DNA of 58,216 nt from Clostridia bacterium. GTDB lineage: Bacteria > Bacillota > Clostridia > Oscillospirales > Acutalibacteraceae. The stretch's first letter is position 1; each line of letters opens with the position of its first letter. Below are positions 42,284 through 50,721 of the stretch, one piece after another. The position numbers were made by a program, and so were the translations under genes. The DNA is taken from contig JAGAVE010000019.1 of the NCBI GenBank assembly GCA_017942105.1, forward strand, positions 1-58,216, written 5' to 3'. The notes below the pieces were generated by a model. The model saw only the letters and a program-made list of their open reading frames with translations. It was not told the origin of the DNA and searched no databases.

Positions 42284-43120
42284 ATGGCACTGAAAAAGTA
42301 TTTTCCGGTTTTTGTTCTGCCAACATTGGTCGCGTTTATAATTGCCTTTGCAGTGCCGTTTGTCCTCGGTATTTATCTATCGTTTACGGAATTCATAACC
42401 GTAGCAGATGCCCAATGGGTCGGAATTGAAAACTATATAAAAGCTTTTTCTAACGACGATTTCATCAATGCTCTGTGGTTTACAGTAAGATTTACGGTTG
42501 TTTCCGTGATAACCGTAAATCTCATCGCGTTCATTCTTGCGTCAATATTGACAAAAGGTCTGAAAGGTACAAATATTTTCAGAACGGTATTCTTTATGCC
42601 GAACCTTATTGGCGGTATAGTTCTCGGCTATATCTGGCAACTCATAATCAACGGCGTGCTTCAGACTATGGGTGTCACGATAACCTATGACCCGAAATAC
42701 GGCTTCTGGGGATTGGTGATTCTTATGAACTGGCAGCTTATCGGCTATATGATGGTAATTTACATCGCAGGTATTCAGAATATCCCGTCAGATCTTATTG
42801 ATGCTTCGAAGGTTGACGGTGCAAACCGTTGGCAGACTCTTCGCAATGTTACGGTTCCTCTTATTATGCCGTCAATTACAATCTGTCTTTTCCTAACGCT
42901 TACAAATTCCTTCAAGCTGTTTGACCAGAATCTTGCTCTGACGGCAGGCGCTCCGTCAAAGCAGACGGCGATGCTTGCTCTTGATATTTACAATACCTTC
43001 TACAGCAGGATAGGCTGGGAGGGCGTTGGTCAGGCAAAGGCTGTAATCTTCTTTGTGATAGTTGCTGTGATATCCTTCGTTCAGCTTGCATTGACTCGTA
43101 AGAGGGAGGTGGAGCAATGA
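42284..43120 (+). CDS. CUT1 sugar ABC transporter permease (MalF-like)
   Basis: The 278-residue protein has six membrane segments and the EAA loop as DASKVDGANRWQTLRNVTVP (about residues 174-193), which docks on the ATPase. It is the shorter form of MalF found in Gram-positive CUT1 importers. SD gaggagggga precedes the ATG. It overlaps the second permease gene by 4 nt. Confidence 0.9.
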   Translation: MALKKYFPVFVLPTLVAFIIAFAVPFVLGIYLSFTEFITVADAQWVGIENYIKAFSNDDFINALWFTVRFTVVSVITVNLIAFILASILTKGLKGTNIFRTVFFMPNLIGGIVLGYIWQLIINGVLQTMGVTITYDPKYGFWGLVILMNWQLIGYMMVIYIAGIQNIPSDLIDASKVDGANRWQTLRNVTVPLIMPSITICLFLTLTNSFKLFDQNLALTAGAPSKQTAMLALDIYNTFYSRIGWEGVGQAKAVIFFVIVAVISFVQLALTRKREVEQ

Positions 43121-43956
43121 ATTCTTCGTCAAAAGCATTTTCAAAAGCTGTTCTTTACGCTGTTCTTGCGGTTGCATCCGCAGTTTTCCTTGCTCCCATT
43201 CTTATTGTTGTTATCAATTCATTCAAAGGCAAACTCTATATCAGCGACGAACCGTTTTCTCTGCCGGATGGCGAAACCTTCGCAGGCCTTGAAAACTACA
43301 CAAGCGGTATAGAGAAAACTGAATTTATCTCGGCCTTCGGTTGGTCGCTTTTTATAACTGTTTTTTCTGTGCTTGCAATCGTGATTTTTACATCGATGAC
43401 AGCGTGGTACATTGTCAGAGTCAAAAATTTCTTTACAAAAGCTCTTTATTTCATTTTTATCTTTTCGATGATCGTACCCTTTCAGATGGTAATGTTTACG
43501 ATGACCAAAACTGCGGCGGAGCTTTCTCTGGACACTCCGTGGGGAATAATTCTCATCTATCTCGGGTTCGGAGCAGGGCTTGCGGTGTTTATGTTCTGCG
43601 GATTTTTGAAATCGGTTCCTCTTGAAATTGAGGAGGCGGCGATGATTGATGGATGCAACCCTCTGCAGACCTTCTTTATGGTCGTTTTTCCCATACTCAG
43701 ACCGACGGCGATAACTGTTGCAATTCTCAATGCTATGTGGATATGGAACGATTATCTTTTGCCGTATCTTCTCATCGGCAGTGAATATAAAACTATACCG
43801 ATTGCGGTTCAATACCTGAGGGGCGGCTACGGGTCGGTTGATATGGGCGCGTTGATGGCGATGCTTGTGCTGTCAATCGTTCCGATTATAATATTCTATC
43901 TTTTCTGTCAGAAATATATTATCAAGGGCATTGTTGCAGGCGCCGTGAAAGGATAA
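43117..43956 (+). CDS. CUT1 sugar ABC transporter permease (MalG-like)
   Basis: The 279-residue protein has six membrane segments, with FQMVMFTMTKTAAELSLDTPWG in its centre (about residues 124-144 in part) and the EAA loop EEAAMIDGCNPLQTFFMVVFP (about 171-190 in part). This is the second permease half of the importer. The SD aagagggaggtggagca lies at the end of the first permease gene. Three nt separate its stop from the ATPase start. Confidence 0.9.
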   Translation: MNSSSKAFSKAVLYAVLAVASAVFLAPILIVVINSFKGKLYISDEPFSLPDGETFAGLENYTSGIEKTEFISAFGWSLFITVFSVLAIVIFTSMTAWYIVRVKNFFTKALYFIFIFSMIVPFQMVMFTMTKTAAELSLDTPWGIILIYLGFGAGLAVFMFCGFLKSVPLEIEEAAMIDGCNPLQTFFMVVFPILRPTAITVAILNAMWIWNDYLLPYLLIGSEYKTIPIAVQYLRGGYGSVDMGALMAMLVLSIVPIIIFYLFCQKYIIKGIVAGAVKG

Positions 43957-43959
43957 ACT

Positions 43960-45066
43960 ATGGCAAGTATCAGTCTAAAAAATATTTTTAAAATCTTTGA
44001 GGACGGCACAACGGCTGTCAATGATTTTTCTCTTGAAATTGAAGATAAGGAATTTATAATTCTTGTCGGCCCGTCAGGCTGTGGCAAGTCCACAACGCTT
44101 CGTATGATAGCAGGTCTGGAGTCTATATCAAAAGGTGAGCTGATGATAGGGGACAGAGTAGTCAATAATGTTGCCCCCAAGGACAGAGATATCGCAATGG
44201 TTTTTCAGAGCTATGCGCTTTATCCTCATATGAGTGTTTACAAAAATATGGCTTTCGGTCTTGAACTGCGTAAGCTTCCTAAGGCGGAAATTGACGCCCG
44301 TGTCCGTGAAGCTGCAAGGATTCTTGATATCGAGCATCTTCTTAAAAGAAAACCCCGTGCCCTTTCGGGAGGTCAGCGTCAGAGAGTAGCTCTCGGCAGG
44401 GCGATGGTACGCTCTCCTGCGGTTTTTCTCCTTGATGAGCCTCTTTCAAACCTTGATGCAAAGCTTCGCACAACGATGCGTACGGAAATAAAAAAGCTTC
44501 ATAAAAGGCTCGGCACGACATTTATCTATGTCACTCACGATCAGACCGAGGCTATGACGATGGCGGACAGAATCGTTGTTATGAAAGATGGTGTTATCCA
44601 GCAGGTGGATACTCCGCAAAGGCTTTACGATAAGCCGTTCAATATGTTCGTTGCGGGATTTATAGGTTCGCCGCAGATGAATTTTCTTGACGCGCTCGTC
44701 AGCGTCAGAAATTCGCAGATTTATCTCGTTCTTTCTCAGAATGAAATAAATGTTACGGGAGTTTTCGGTCTTGATGAAAGGCTGTTAAGTTATGCAGATA
44801 AATATGTCAAGGTCGGCATTCGCCCTGAGGATATAACGAATGATGAAGATTTTGTGAAAAAGAACGCCGATAAACTTATAACGGCAAAGGTCGAGGTTAA
44901 TGAAATGATGGGTAGTGAAACCTATCTTTATCTTGATTATGCAGGTGAAAAGATAACCGCAAGAGTGCAGAATGCTCGGGCTGAAACTGATTTATCCGTT
45001 CTTGCAGTTAAAACGGATAAAATTCATCTGTTTGACCCGAATACGACGATCAATATATTTATATGA
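43960..45066 (+). CDS. Sugar ABC transporter ATP-binding protein (MsmK/UgpC type)
   Basis: The 368-residue protein has Walker [10 protein letters not shown] (about residues 37-45), signature [14 protein letters not shown] (about 135-148), Walker [17 protein letters not shown] (about 155-170), His switch THDQTEAM (about 190-197) and a C-terminal TOBE/regulatory domain (about 240-368). It is the ATPase of the preceding CUT1 importer. Having malQ, binding protein, both permeases and ATPase in one operon is unusual, since many clostridia use one shared MsmK encoded elsewhere. Confidence 0.92.
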   Translation: MASISLKNIFKIFEDGTTAVNDFSLEIEDKEFIILVGPSGCGKSTTLRMIAGLESISKGELMIGDRVVNNVAPKDRDIAMVFQSYALYPHMSVYKNMAFGLELRKLPKAEIDARVREAARILDIEHLLKRKPRALSGGQRQRVALGRAMVRSPAVFLLDEPLSNLDAKLRTTMRTEIKKLHKRLGTTFIYVTHDQTEAMTMADRIVVMKDGVIQQVDTPQRLYDKPFNMFVAGFIGSPQMNFLDALVSVRNSQIYLVLSQNEINVTGVFGLDERLLSYADKYVKVGIRPEDITNDEDFVKKNADKLITAKVEVNEMMGSETYLYLDYAGEKITARVQNARAETDLSVLAVKTDKIHLFDPNTTINIFI

Positions 45067-45074
45067 AGATTAAT

Positions 45075-45105
45075 CACGGCGGATTTTTATTCTGCCGTGT
45101 TTTCT
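45075..45105 (+). terminator. Terminator of the maltodextrin operon
   Basis: CACGGC (45075-45080) pairs with GCCGTG (45094-45099), followed by TTTTCT. Confidence 0.7.
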
Positions 45106-45152
45106 CTGCTCCCGGGTATTAAAATTAAAACCCCGATTTCATATTCTTAATA

Positions 45153-45181
45153 TTGACATTATTTCCTCATAGTGTTAAAAT
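45153..45181 (+). promoter_or_regulatory. Promoter of rhaD
   Basis: TTGACA (45153-45158), 17-nt spacer, TAAAAT (45176-45181), 38 nt before the ATG. Confidence 0.82.
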
Positions 45182-45219
45182 CTATGCGGTTAAAAAAGAA
45201 AAACAAGGAGATATTTAAA

Positions 45220-46041
45220 ATGAGTATTTTGGATCTTGATGTAATCAAAAGCTTTGTAAGAGTATGTGATGACGGTTATTCAGAGGGTTGGCACGAAAGA
45301 AACGGCGGTAATCTCTCATACCGTATGACAAACGAAGAGGTTGAGGCTTGCAAGCCGTATTTTACATATGACAGACCCTGGGTCAATATGGGTGTTCAGG
45401 CAGACAACCTCAAGAATGAGTATTTTATGGTAACAGGTACGGGTAAATTCTTCCGTAATACAATTCTCGACCCTGCCGCAAACATCTGCATCGTTGAAAT
45501 CAACGACGCAGGCGACAGCTACAGAATCGTGTGGGGTCTTGTTAACGGCGGCGGCCCGACAAGCGAATTCCCGACTCACTTTATGAATCACAGTGTACGC
45601 GTTGCCGCAACAGACGGCAAGTGCCGCGTTATTTATCACGCTCATCCGGTTAATATCATTGCTTTGACATTCGTTCTTCCGCTTACTTCAGAGGCTTTCT
45701 CAAAGGTTCTCTGGCAGAGTATGACAGAATGCCCGATCATCTTCCCGAACGGTGTAGGTGTTGTTGAATGGATGATTCCCGGCGGCGCTGAAATCGCTCA
45801 CAGAACCTGTGAGCTTCTTAAGACATACGATGCTGTTGTATGGGCTCATCACGGTCTCTTCGTATCAGGCGATACATTTGATAACGCATACGGTCTTATG
45901 CACACAATCGAGAAGTCAGCAGAAATCTACTGCAGAATTCTCTCTCTTGGTCAGCCTATCCGTCAGACTATCAGCGACGAGGGTCTTGTTGATGTTGCTG
46001 CTGCTTACGGTCAGACTCTCAATAAGGATCTCCTTAAATAA
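45220..46041 (+). CDS. rhaD: Rhamnulose-1-phosphate aldolase
   Basis: The start MSILDLDVIKSF follows caaggagatatttaaa; 273 residues. The class II aldolase core is intact: HERNGGNLSYR (about residues 26-36), VTGTGKFFRN (about 71-80), GGGPTSEFPTH (about 111-121, catalytic Glu), YHAHPVN (about 144-150, zinc His) and WAHHGLF (about 207-213, zinc His). RhaD cleaves L-rhamnulose-1-phosphate to dihydroxyacetone phosphate and lactaldehyde. rhaA and rhaB are not in this window. Confidence 0.92.
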   Translation: MSILDLDVIKSFVRVCDDGYSEGWHERNGGNLSYRMTNEEVEACKPYFTYDRPWVNMGVQADNLKNEYFMVTGTGKFFRNTILDPAANICIVEINDAGDSYRIVWGLVNGGGPTSEFPTHFMNHSVRVAATDGKCRVIYHAHPVNIIALTFVLPLTSEAFSKVLWQSMTECPIIFPNGVGVVEWMIPGGAEIAHRTCELLKTYDAVVWAHHGLFVSGDTFDNAYGLMHTIEKSAEIYCRILSLGQPIRQTISDEGLVDVAAAYGQTLNKDLLK

Positions 46042-46045
46042 CATC

Positions 46046-46072
46046 TAGACAAAATAACATTTTTGTCTATTT
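46046..46072 (+). terminator. Weak terminator of rhaD
   Basis: TAGACAAAA (46046-46054) pairs with TTTTGTCTA (46061-46069), followed by TTT. It abuts the -35 of the T-box promoter. Confidence 0.6.
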
Positions 46073-46098
46073 ACAAACAAGGGTTATCGATGTATAAT
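46070..46098 (+). promoter_or_regulatory. Promoter of the Leu T-box operon
   Basis: TTTACA (46070-46075), 17-nt spacer, TATAAT (46093-46098). Confidence 0.8.
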
Positions 46099-46116
46099 AT
46101 TTTCAATATTTTTAAA

Positions 46117-46380
46117 AAGCGTTGAAGATATTAAGTCTTTTCAGGATTTTTTCAGAGAGCTGACGGTTGGTGGAAGTCAGTATTTGAGAGATAAGGCTGT
46201 CTCGTATCTGAGCTTGGTTCCCTAACCGTTACGACTGCATAAGGAACCACGGCAAGCACCGTTATCATGGCTTAGGATTTGGATGAATCCGAAGAGTGGC
46301 TGTTTTCAGCAATTTGGGTGGTACCACGGTAATTTGTTTATCGTCCCTGAAGCACAGATGTGTTTCAGGGATTTTTTTAT
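46117..46380 (+). promoter_or_regulatory. T-box leader, specifier read as CUC (Leu)
   Basis: Stem I closes with AAGC (46117-46120) / GCTT (46212-46215) and, past a kink-turn-like bulge, AGATA (46126-46130) / TATCT (46205-46209). The 5' side has the conserved AGAGAG and the distal GGTTGGTG hairpin (CTGAC / GTCAG). The specifier trinucleotide, one purine before the TATCT helix, is CTC (46201-46203). Stem III is GCTTG / CAAGC. The T-box sequence AATTTGGGTGGTACCACGG is at 46311-46329. The terminator is TCCCTGAAGCACA (46344-46356) / TGTGTTTCAGGGA (46359-46371) plus seven T. Uncharged tRNA-Leu should favour read-through into the LeuA-like and ligase genes. Confidence 0.9.
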
Positions 46381-46406
46381 GACGCGGCATATGGAGGATT
46401 ATTATT

Positions 46407-47822
46407 ATGAGAAAGATTCATGTATCAGACATTACTTTGAGAGAATGCGCAGGTTCTGCAGAGCATTCGCTCAGCTTTAAAGAAAAAATCGAAATGGCTA
46501 AGCTTATGGATAAGCTTCATTTTAACAGCATCGAAATGCCTGAAATCAGAAATGTTTCAACAGATGTTCTTCTGATTAAAACAATCGCTTCTCTTATGAA
46601 GCATTCTGAGGTATGCGTTCCTGTAGGAACAGACGCACAAAGCGTTGAAACTGCCTGGAACAGCGTCAAAGCGGCTAAAAAGGCTTCGCTTAAGGTCAGT
46701 GTTCCCGTTTCTGCAGTGCAGATGGAGTATAAATGCTCAAAGAAGCCTCCTGTTGTCAAGGAAATGGCGGCATCTCTTATTGCTGAATGTAAGAAATACG
46801 CAGAAAATGTTGAGTTTTCGGCAGAGGATGCAATAAGAGCTGAAAAGGCGTTTCTTTATGATATAATTCGCACAGCAATTGAGGCGGGTGCAAACCGCAT
46901 TAATATATGCGATTCCGAAGGAACAATTATGCCCTCAGAAATGTATGATTTTGTAAAGGCTCTTTTTGAAGAGGTTCCTGAGATTAAGAAAGTAACCCTT
47001 TCAGTCGAGCTCAGTAATCAGCTCAATATGGCTGTTGCGTGCGCATTTTCAGCAATTTCTGCAGGCGCAGGGGAGATTAAAACAACGGTCGAAGGCTTCA
47101 GCTATCCCTCAATCGAGGATGTTATGAATGTTTTCAAGCTCCGCGGCGATTCAAATGGCATTTCAAGCAAAATTCGTACAACGGAGCTTTCAAGAGTTGT
47201 CAGCCAGATGAAGAGAATGGTTAACACAACAAAGAGCGAAAACTCACCGTTTGAAAATGGTGTTAACGATAATGCCGAGCCTCTCACTCTTGATAAGAAT
47301 GATGATATTTCAACAGTTATCAAGGCTGTTAAGAAGATTGGTTATGACCTTTCTGAAGAGGATAATTCAAAGGTTTATGAGGCGTTCAGACGAGTTGCGG
47401 CAAAGAAGGAATTCGTTGGCACGAAGGAGCTTGAGGCAATCATTGCTTCAACGGCACTTCAGGTACCTGCAACGTATACAATCGAAAGCTATGTTATCAA
47501 CAGTGGTAATGTTATCACAGCCACAGCTAACATCAGACTTAACAAAGACGGCGAGGCTGTAAGCGGTGTAAGTGTTGGTGATGGTCCGATTGACGCAGCT
47601 TTCCTTGCTATCGAACAGATCGTAGGCCATCATTATGAGCTTGACGATTTCCAGATCAAGTCAGTAACAGAGGGTCGCGAAGCAATGGGCTCAGCTCTTG
47701 TCAAGCTTCGTTCTTCAAGCGGTAAGCTCTATTCGGGCACAGGTATTTCAACAGATGTTATCGGCGCAAGCATCAGAGCTTATGTAAGCGCACTCAATAA
47801 AATCGCCTACGAGGAGGAATAA
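46407..47822 (+). CDS. LeuA-like protein (HMGL barrel plus LeuA dimer domain), metal motif lost
   Basis: ATG 46407 follows catatggaggattattatt; 471 residues. Residues 1-260 form an HMGL-type barrel like 2-isopropylmalate synthase (SDITLRECAG, LMDKLHFNSIEMPEI, INICDSEGTI), and about 350-471 an intact LeuA dimer/allosteric domain (GDGPIDAAFLAIEQI, STDVIGASIRAYVSALN). In active LeuA the first motif is TLRDGEQ and the metal ligands come from HCHND. Here they are TLRECAG and VELSNQ, so both metal His residues are missing. It may bind acetyl-CoA, an oxoacid or leucine without normal catalysis. It is under a Leu T-box and precedes the ligase fusion by 2 nt. Confidence 0.75.
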   Translation: MRKIHVSDITLRECAGSAEHSLSFKEKIEMAKLMDKLHFNSIEMPEIRNVSTDVLLIKTIASLMKHSEVCVPVGTDAQSVETAWNSVKAAKKASLKVSVPVSAVQMEYKCSKKPPVVKEMAASLIAECKKYAENVEFSAEDAIRAEKAFLYDIIRTAIEAGANRINICDSEGTIMPSEMYDFVKALFEEVPEIKKVTLSVELSNQLNMAVACAFSAISAGAGEIKTTVEGFSYPSIEDVMNVFKLRGDSNGISSKIRTTELSRVVSQMKRMVNTTKSENSPFENGVNDNAEPLTLDKNDDISTVIKAVKKIGYDLSEEDNSKVYEAFRRVAAKKEFVGTKELEAIIASTALQVPATYTIESYVINSGNVITATANIRLNKDGEAVSGVSVGDGPIDAAFLAIEQIVGHHYELDDFQIKSVTEGREAMGSALVKLRSSSGKLYSGTGISTDVIGASIRAYVSALNKIAYEEE

Positions 47823-47824
47823 AA

Positions 47825-50332
47825 GTGAATTTAGCTTTTTCAACAAAATTCCATAAAGCAGCGGGACTTGGCGATTTCCTTAAAATTGCCGAAGAGCTTC
47901 GCTATGACGGAATTGAAATTCACGATATAAAAGCAGATGCTTTTTCAGGTAAGGCTTCACCGTTCAGCCCTGATATGGCATCTGTTACAAAGCGTACTCT
48001 CATCAACGCAAAAAAGGCGATTGCCTGCATCGATGCAGACTGTAATATTGCAGATAAAGATAACGCCGAAGAGATAATGAAAAAATTTGAAACGGCAGTT
48101 TCGGTTGCAAGAAATATCAATGTTTCATATGTAAAGGTCTATGCACAGAGCGATGATGAAAACGCAGTTGATTATGTTAAGGGATTTATGTCTGATGTAA
48201 TCAGCCTTTGTGAGAAAAACAATGTTATAGTGCTTGTTGAAACAGCAGGAATTTATGCAGATACAGATAAGCTCTGCGATCTTCTTAATTTCTTTGCAAA
48301 CGACTATATCGGTGCAGATTGGAATATGTATGAGACCTTCTTCAAGGCGAAAGAGGATGCTGAGAAGACAATCAAAAACCTCGGTGCATATGTCAAGCTT
48401 GTTCATATGACGGATGCTGAGGAATACGGCAAGCACACTCTCATCGGTGAGGGTAAGCTTCCTGTTGAAGAAATGACGAATGCTCTTCGCTCAATCAATT
48501 ATGCAGGCTTTGTCTGTATTGAATGGAATCCCGAATGGATGAGTGAGATCGATGACCTTGAAATCATACTTACTCATTATGAGAGCTTTATGGAAGCTAT
48601 GGGCAGCACAAAGAGCAATAAAAAGTATTTTTATAACAAAACAAGAACAGGCAAGTTTGTATGGGAAAAGGAAGAGCTTATTGAAAAGACTTTTTCTCAG
48701 GTGCTTGACACAATGGTTGAAGAGTTTCCGGATCAGCTTGCTTTCAAATACACTACACTTGACTATACAAGAACATATTCAGAGTTCCGCGATGATGTTG
48801 ATAACTTTGCACGCGCACTTATTGCTATGGGCGTAAAAGCAGGTACTCATGTTTCGGTATGGGCAACAAATGTACCCCAGTGGTACATCGCTTTCTGGGC
48901 AGCAACGAAAATAGGTGCTGTTCTCGTAACGGTAAATACGGCCTATAAAATCCATGAGGCAGAGTATCTTTTAAGGCAGTCTGATACACATACGCTCATT
49001 ATGGTCAAGGGTTATAGAGACTCCCATTATGATGAGATTATAGCTGAGCTTTGCCCCGAGCTTGAAAATATGAAGTCGGGTGAGCAGCTTCACGCTAAGA
49101 GACTTCCTTTCCTTCGCAATGTTATCACTGTCGGCTATGAGCAGAAGGGTTGTATGACCTGGAATGAAGCTCTCGATAAGGCTTCTCAGGTGCCTGTAGA
49201 GGAAGTTTACCGTATGGCATCTCTTGTCAAAAAAGACGATGTATGCAATATGCAGTATACTTCGGGTACAACAGGATTCCCGAAAGGAGTTATGCTTACT
49301 CACTATAATGTTGTTAATAACGGTAAGTGTATCGGCGACAGAATGGATCTCTCAACGGCAGACAGAATGATGATTCAGGTTCCTATGTTCCATTGCTTCG
49401 GAATGGTTCTTGCTATGACTGCAACAATGACTCACGGTGGTACGGTTCTTCCTTTGCCGTATTTCTCACCGAAGTCATCGCTTGCTTGTGTAAATAACGA
49501 GAGGATAACCGCTTTCCACGGTGTTCCGACTATGTTTATTGCGATGCTTCAGCATCCTGACTTTGAGAAGACAGACTTCTCATATGTCAGAACGGGTATT
49601 ATGGCAGGTTCACCTTGCCCGATTGCAAAGATGCGCGAAGTTGTTGATAAGATGAATATGAAAGAGATAACTATCGTTTACGGTCAGACAGAAGCTTCTC
49701 CGGGATGCACGATGTCCAGTACGGATGATCCTCTTGAGGTTCGTGTTGCAACAGTAGGCAGAGCATTGCCTAAGATTGAATGTAAGGTTATCGACCCCGA
49801 GACTGGCCTTGAATGTCCCGATGATGTCAACGGTGAATTCGTTGCCAGGGGATATAACATTATGAAGGGTTATTACAAGATGCCTAAGGCTACTGCTGAG
49901 GCTATCGATAAGGATGGTTGGCTTCATACGGGTGACCTTGCTTGCAGAACTCCCGAGGGATATTTCAAAATTACGGGCAGACTTAAGGATATGATCATCC
50001 GCGGCGGTGAAAATATCTATCCTAAGGAAATTGAAGAGTTTATCTATACCCACGATAAGGTCAAGGATGTTCAGGTTATCGGTGTTCCTGATGAAGGACT
50101 GGGTGAGGAGATTATGGCTTGCATCATCCTTCACGAGGGCGAAACAATGACTGAGGCAGAGATGAAGGAATATGTTCTTTCTCATATGGCTAAGCATAAG
50201 GTGCCGAAGTACATTGACTTTGTCAAGGAATTCCCGATGAATGCTGCGGGAAAGATTCTTAAGTATAAGATGCGCGAAATGGCGATTGAAAAGTATGGTC
50301 TGCAGAAGGCAAACTCAGTTGTTACTGCGTGA
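47825..50332 (+). CDS. TIM-barrel isomerase-like domain fused to AMP-forming acyl-CoA synthetase
   Basis: GTG 47825 follows gaggaggaataaaa; 835 residues. Residues 1-255 are a xylose-isomerase-like TIM barrel with a plausible metal tetrad in VLVETAG (Glu near 138), GADWNMYE (Asp near 163), KLVHMTD (His near 193) and CIEWNPEW (Glu near 232). Residues 275-835 are a complete acyl-CoA synthetase: YTSGTTGFPKG (near 478), YGQTEASPG (near 618), WLHTGDLA (near 698), GRLKDMIIRGGENIYP (near 715) and the catalytic lysine in AAGKILKYK (near 808). It should activate a short or branched acid to its CoA thioester. I know of no family with this N-terminal fusion. It is the second gene of the Leu T-box operon. 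Confidence 0.8.
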   Translation: MNLAFSTKFHKAAGLGDFLKIAEELRYDGIEIHDIKADAFSGKASPFSPDMASVTKRTLINAKKAIACIDADCNIADKDNAEEIMKKFETAVSVARNINVSYVKVYAQSDDENAVDYVKGFMSDVISLCEKNNVIVLVETAGIYADTDKLCDLLNFFANDYIGADWNMYETFFKAKEDAEKTIKNLGAYVKLVHMTDAEEYGKHTLIGEGKLPVEEMTNALRSINYAGFVCIEWNPEWMSEIDDLEIILTHYESFMEAMGSTKSNKKYFYNKTRTGKFVWEKEELIEKTFSQVLDTMVEEFPDQLAFKYTTLDYTRTYSEFRDDVDNFARALIAMGVKAGTHVSVWATNVPQWYIAFWAATKIGAVLVTVNTAYKIHEAEYLLRQSDTHTLIMVKGYRDSHYDEIIAELCPELENMKSGEQLHAKRLPFLRNVITVGYEQKGCMTWNEALDKASQVPVEEVYRMASLVKKDDVCNMQYTSGTTGFPKGVMLTHYNVVNNGKCIGDRMDLSTADRMMIQVPMFHCFGMVLAMTATMTHGGTVLPLPYFSPKSSLACVNNERITAFHGVPTMFIAMLQHPDFEKTDFSYVRTGIMAGSPCPIAKMREVVDKMNMKEITIVYGQTEASPGCTMSSTDDPLEVRVATVGRALPKIECKVIDPETGLECPDDVNGEFVARGYNIMKGYYKMPKATAEAIDKDGWLHTGDLACRTPEGYFKITGRLKDMIIRGGENIYPKEIEEFIYTHDKVKDVQVIGVPDEGLGEEIMACIILHEGETMTEAEMKEYVLSHMAKHKVPKYIDFVKEFPMNAAGKILKYKMREMAIEKYGLQKANSVVTA

Positions 50333-50343
50333 TAATTACAACG

Positions 50344-50361
50344 TGTAATGGATACATTACA
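50344..50361 (+). promoter_or_regulatory. Perfect palindrome upstream of the second T-box promoter
   Basis: TGTAATG (50344-50350) and CATTACA (50355-50361) flank GATA, 10 nt upstream of the -35. No T run follows, so it is more likely an operator than a terminator. Confidence 0.5.
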
Positions 50362-50370
50362 AACAGTATC

Positions 50371-50399
50371 TTGCATATCAAAAACGATGCGATTATAAT
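50371..50399 (+). promoter_or_regulatory. Promoter of the Ile T-box operon
   Basis: TTGCAT (50371-50376), 17-nt spacer, perfect TATAAT (50394-50399). Confidence 0.8.
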
Positions 50400-50425
50400 A
50401 TATGCATTAAGAAATTTATATTAAA

Positions 50426-50690
50426 GGCTGTGACGAAGACGGTTGCGTTGCGTAGCTTTAAGAGAGTCGGCGGTTGGTGTGAGCCGATAGCTTACGGGCG
50501 AAGAAAACCTATCACTTCTGAGCCGAAGAGATGAAAGCTTTATGCAAATAGTTTCTTCCGTATAACTACGTCAGTGTTAAGGGATTGTCAGATCCTTAGA
50601 GTGGCACGGAGCAATAGCCGAGTGCAATTTGAGTGGTACCGCGGTTTTATCCGTCTCAAAGTTTTCAAGCTTTGGGACGGTTTTATTTTT
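50426..50690 (+). promoter_or_regulatory. T-box leader, specifier read as AUC (Ile)
   Basis: Stem I closes with GGCT (50426-50429) / AGCC (50521-50524) and, past a kink-turn-like GTGA/TGA bulge, GAAG (50435-50438) / CTTC (50515-50518). The AGAGAG motif and the GGTTGGTG distal hairpin (TCGGC / GCCGA) are present. The specifier before A50514 and the CTTC helix is ATC (50511-50513). The T-box sequence AATTTGAGTGGTACCGCGG is at 50626-50644. The terminator is CCGTCTCAAAG (50651-50661) / CTTTGGGACGG (50670-50680) followed by TTTTATTTTT. It should turn on the ligase and oxidoreductase genes when tRNA-Ile is uncharged. Confidence 0.9.
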
Positions 50691-50721
50691 ATCAGAATTT
50701 ACCGTTGAAGGAGGTAATTTT

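Noticed and set aside
43219-43812. A 197-codon minus-strand frame inside the second permease gene
   Set aside because: Basic low-information product, antisense to a conserved permease with an EAA loop.
46283-46480. A 65-codon plus-strand frame across the Leu T-box antiterminator region
   Set aside because: It runs through the T-box and terminator structure and overlaps the LeuA-like gene start; no SD.
49610-50197. A 195-codon minus-strand frame inside the acyl-CoA synthetase
   Set aside because: Antisense to conserved ligase motifs; no SD.
50629-50721. N-terminal extension of the HTH-cupin-ligase into the T-box
   Set aside because: It would translate the T-box and terminator; ATG 50722 has a strong SD at correct spacing.
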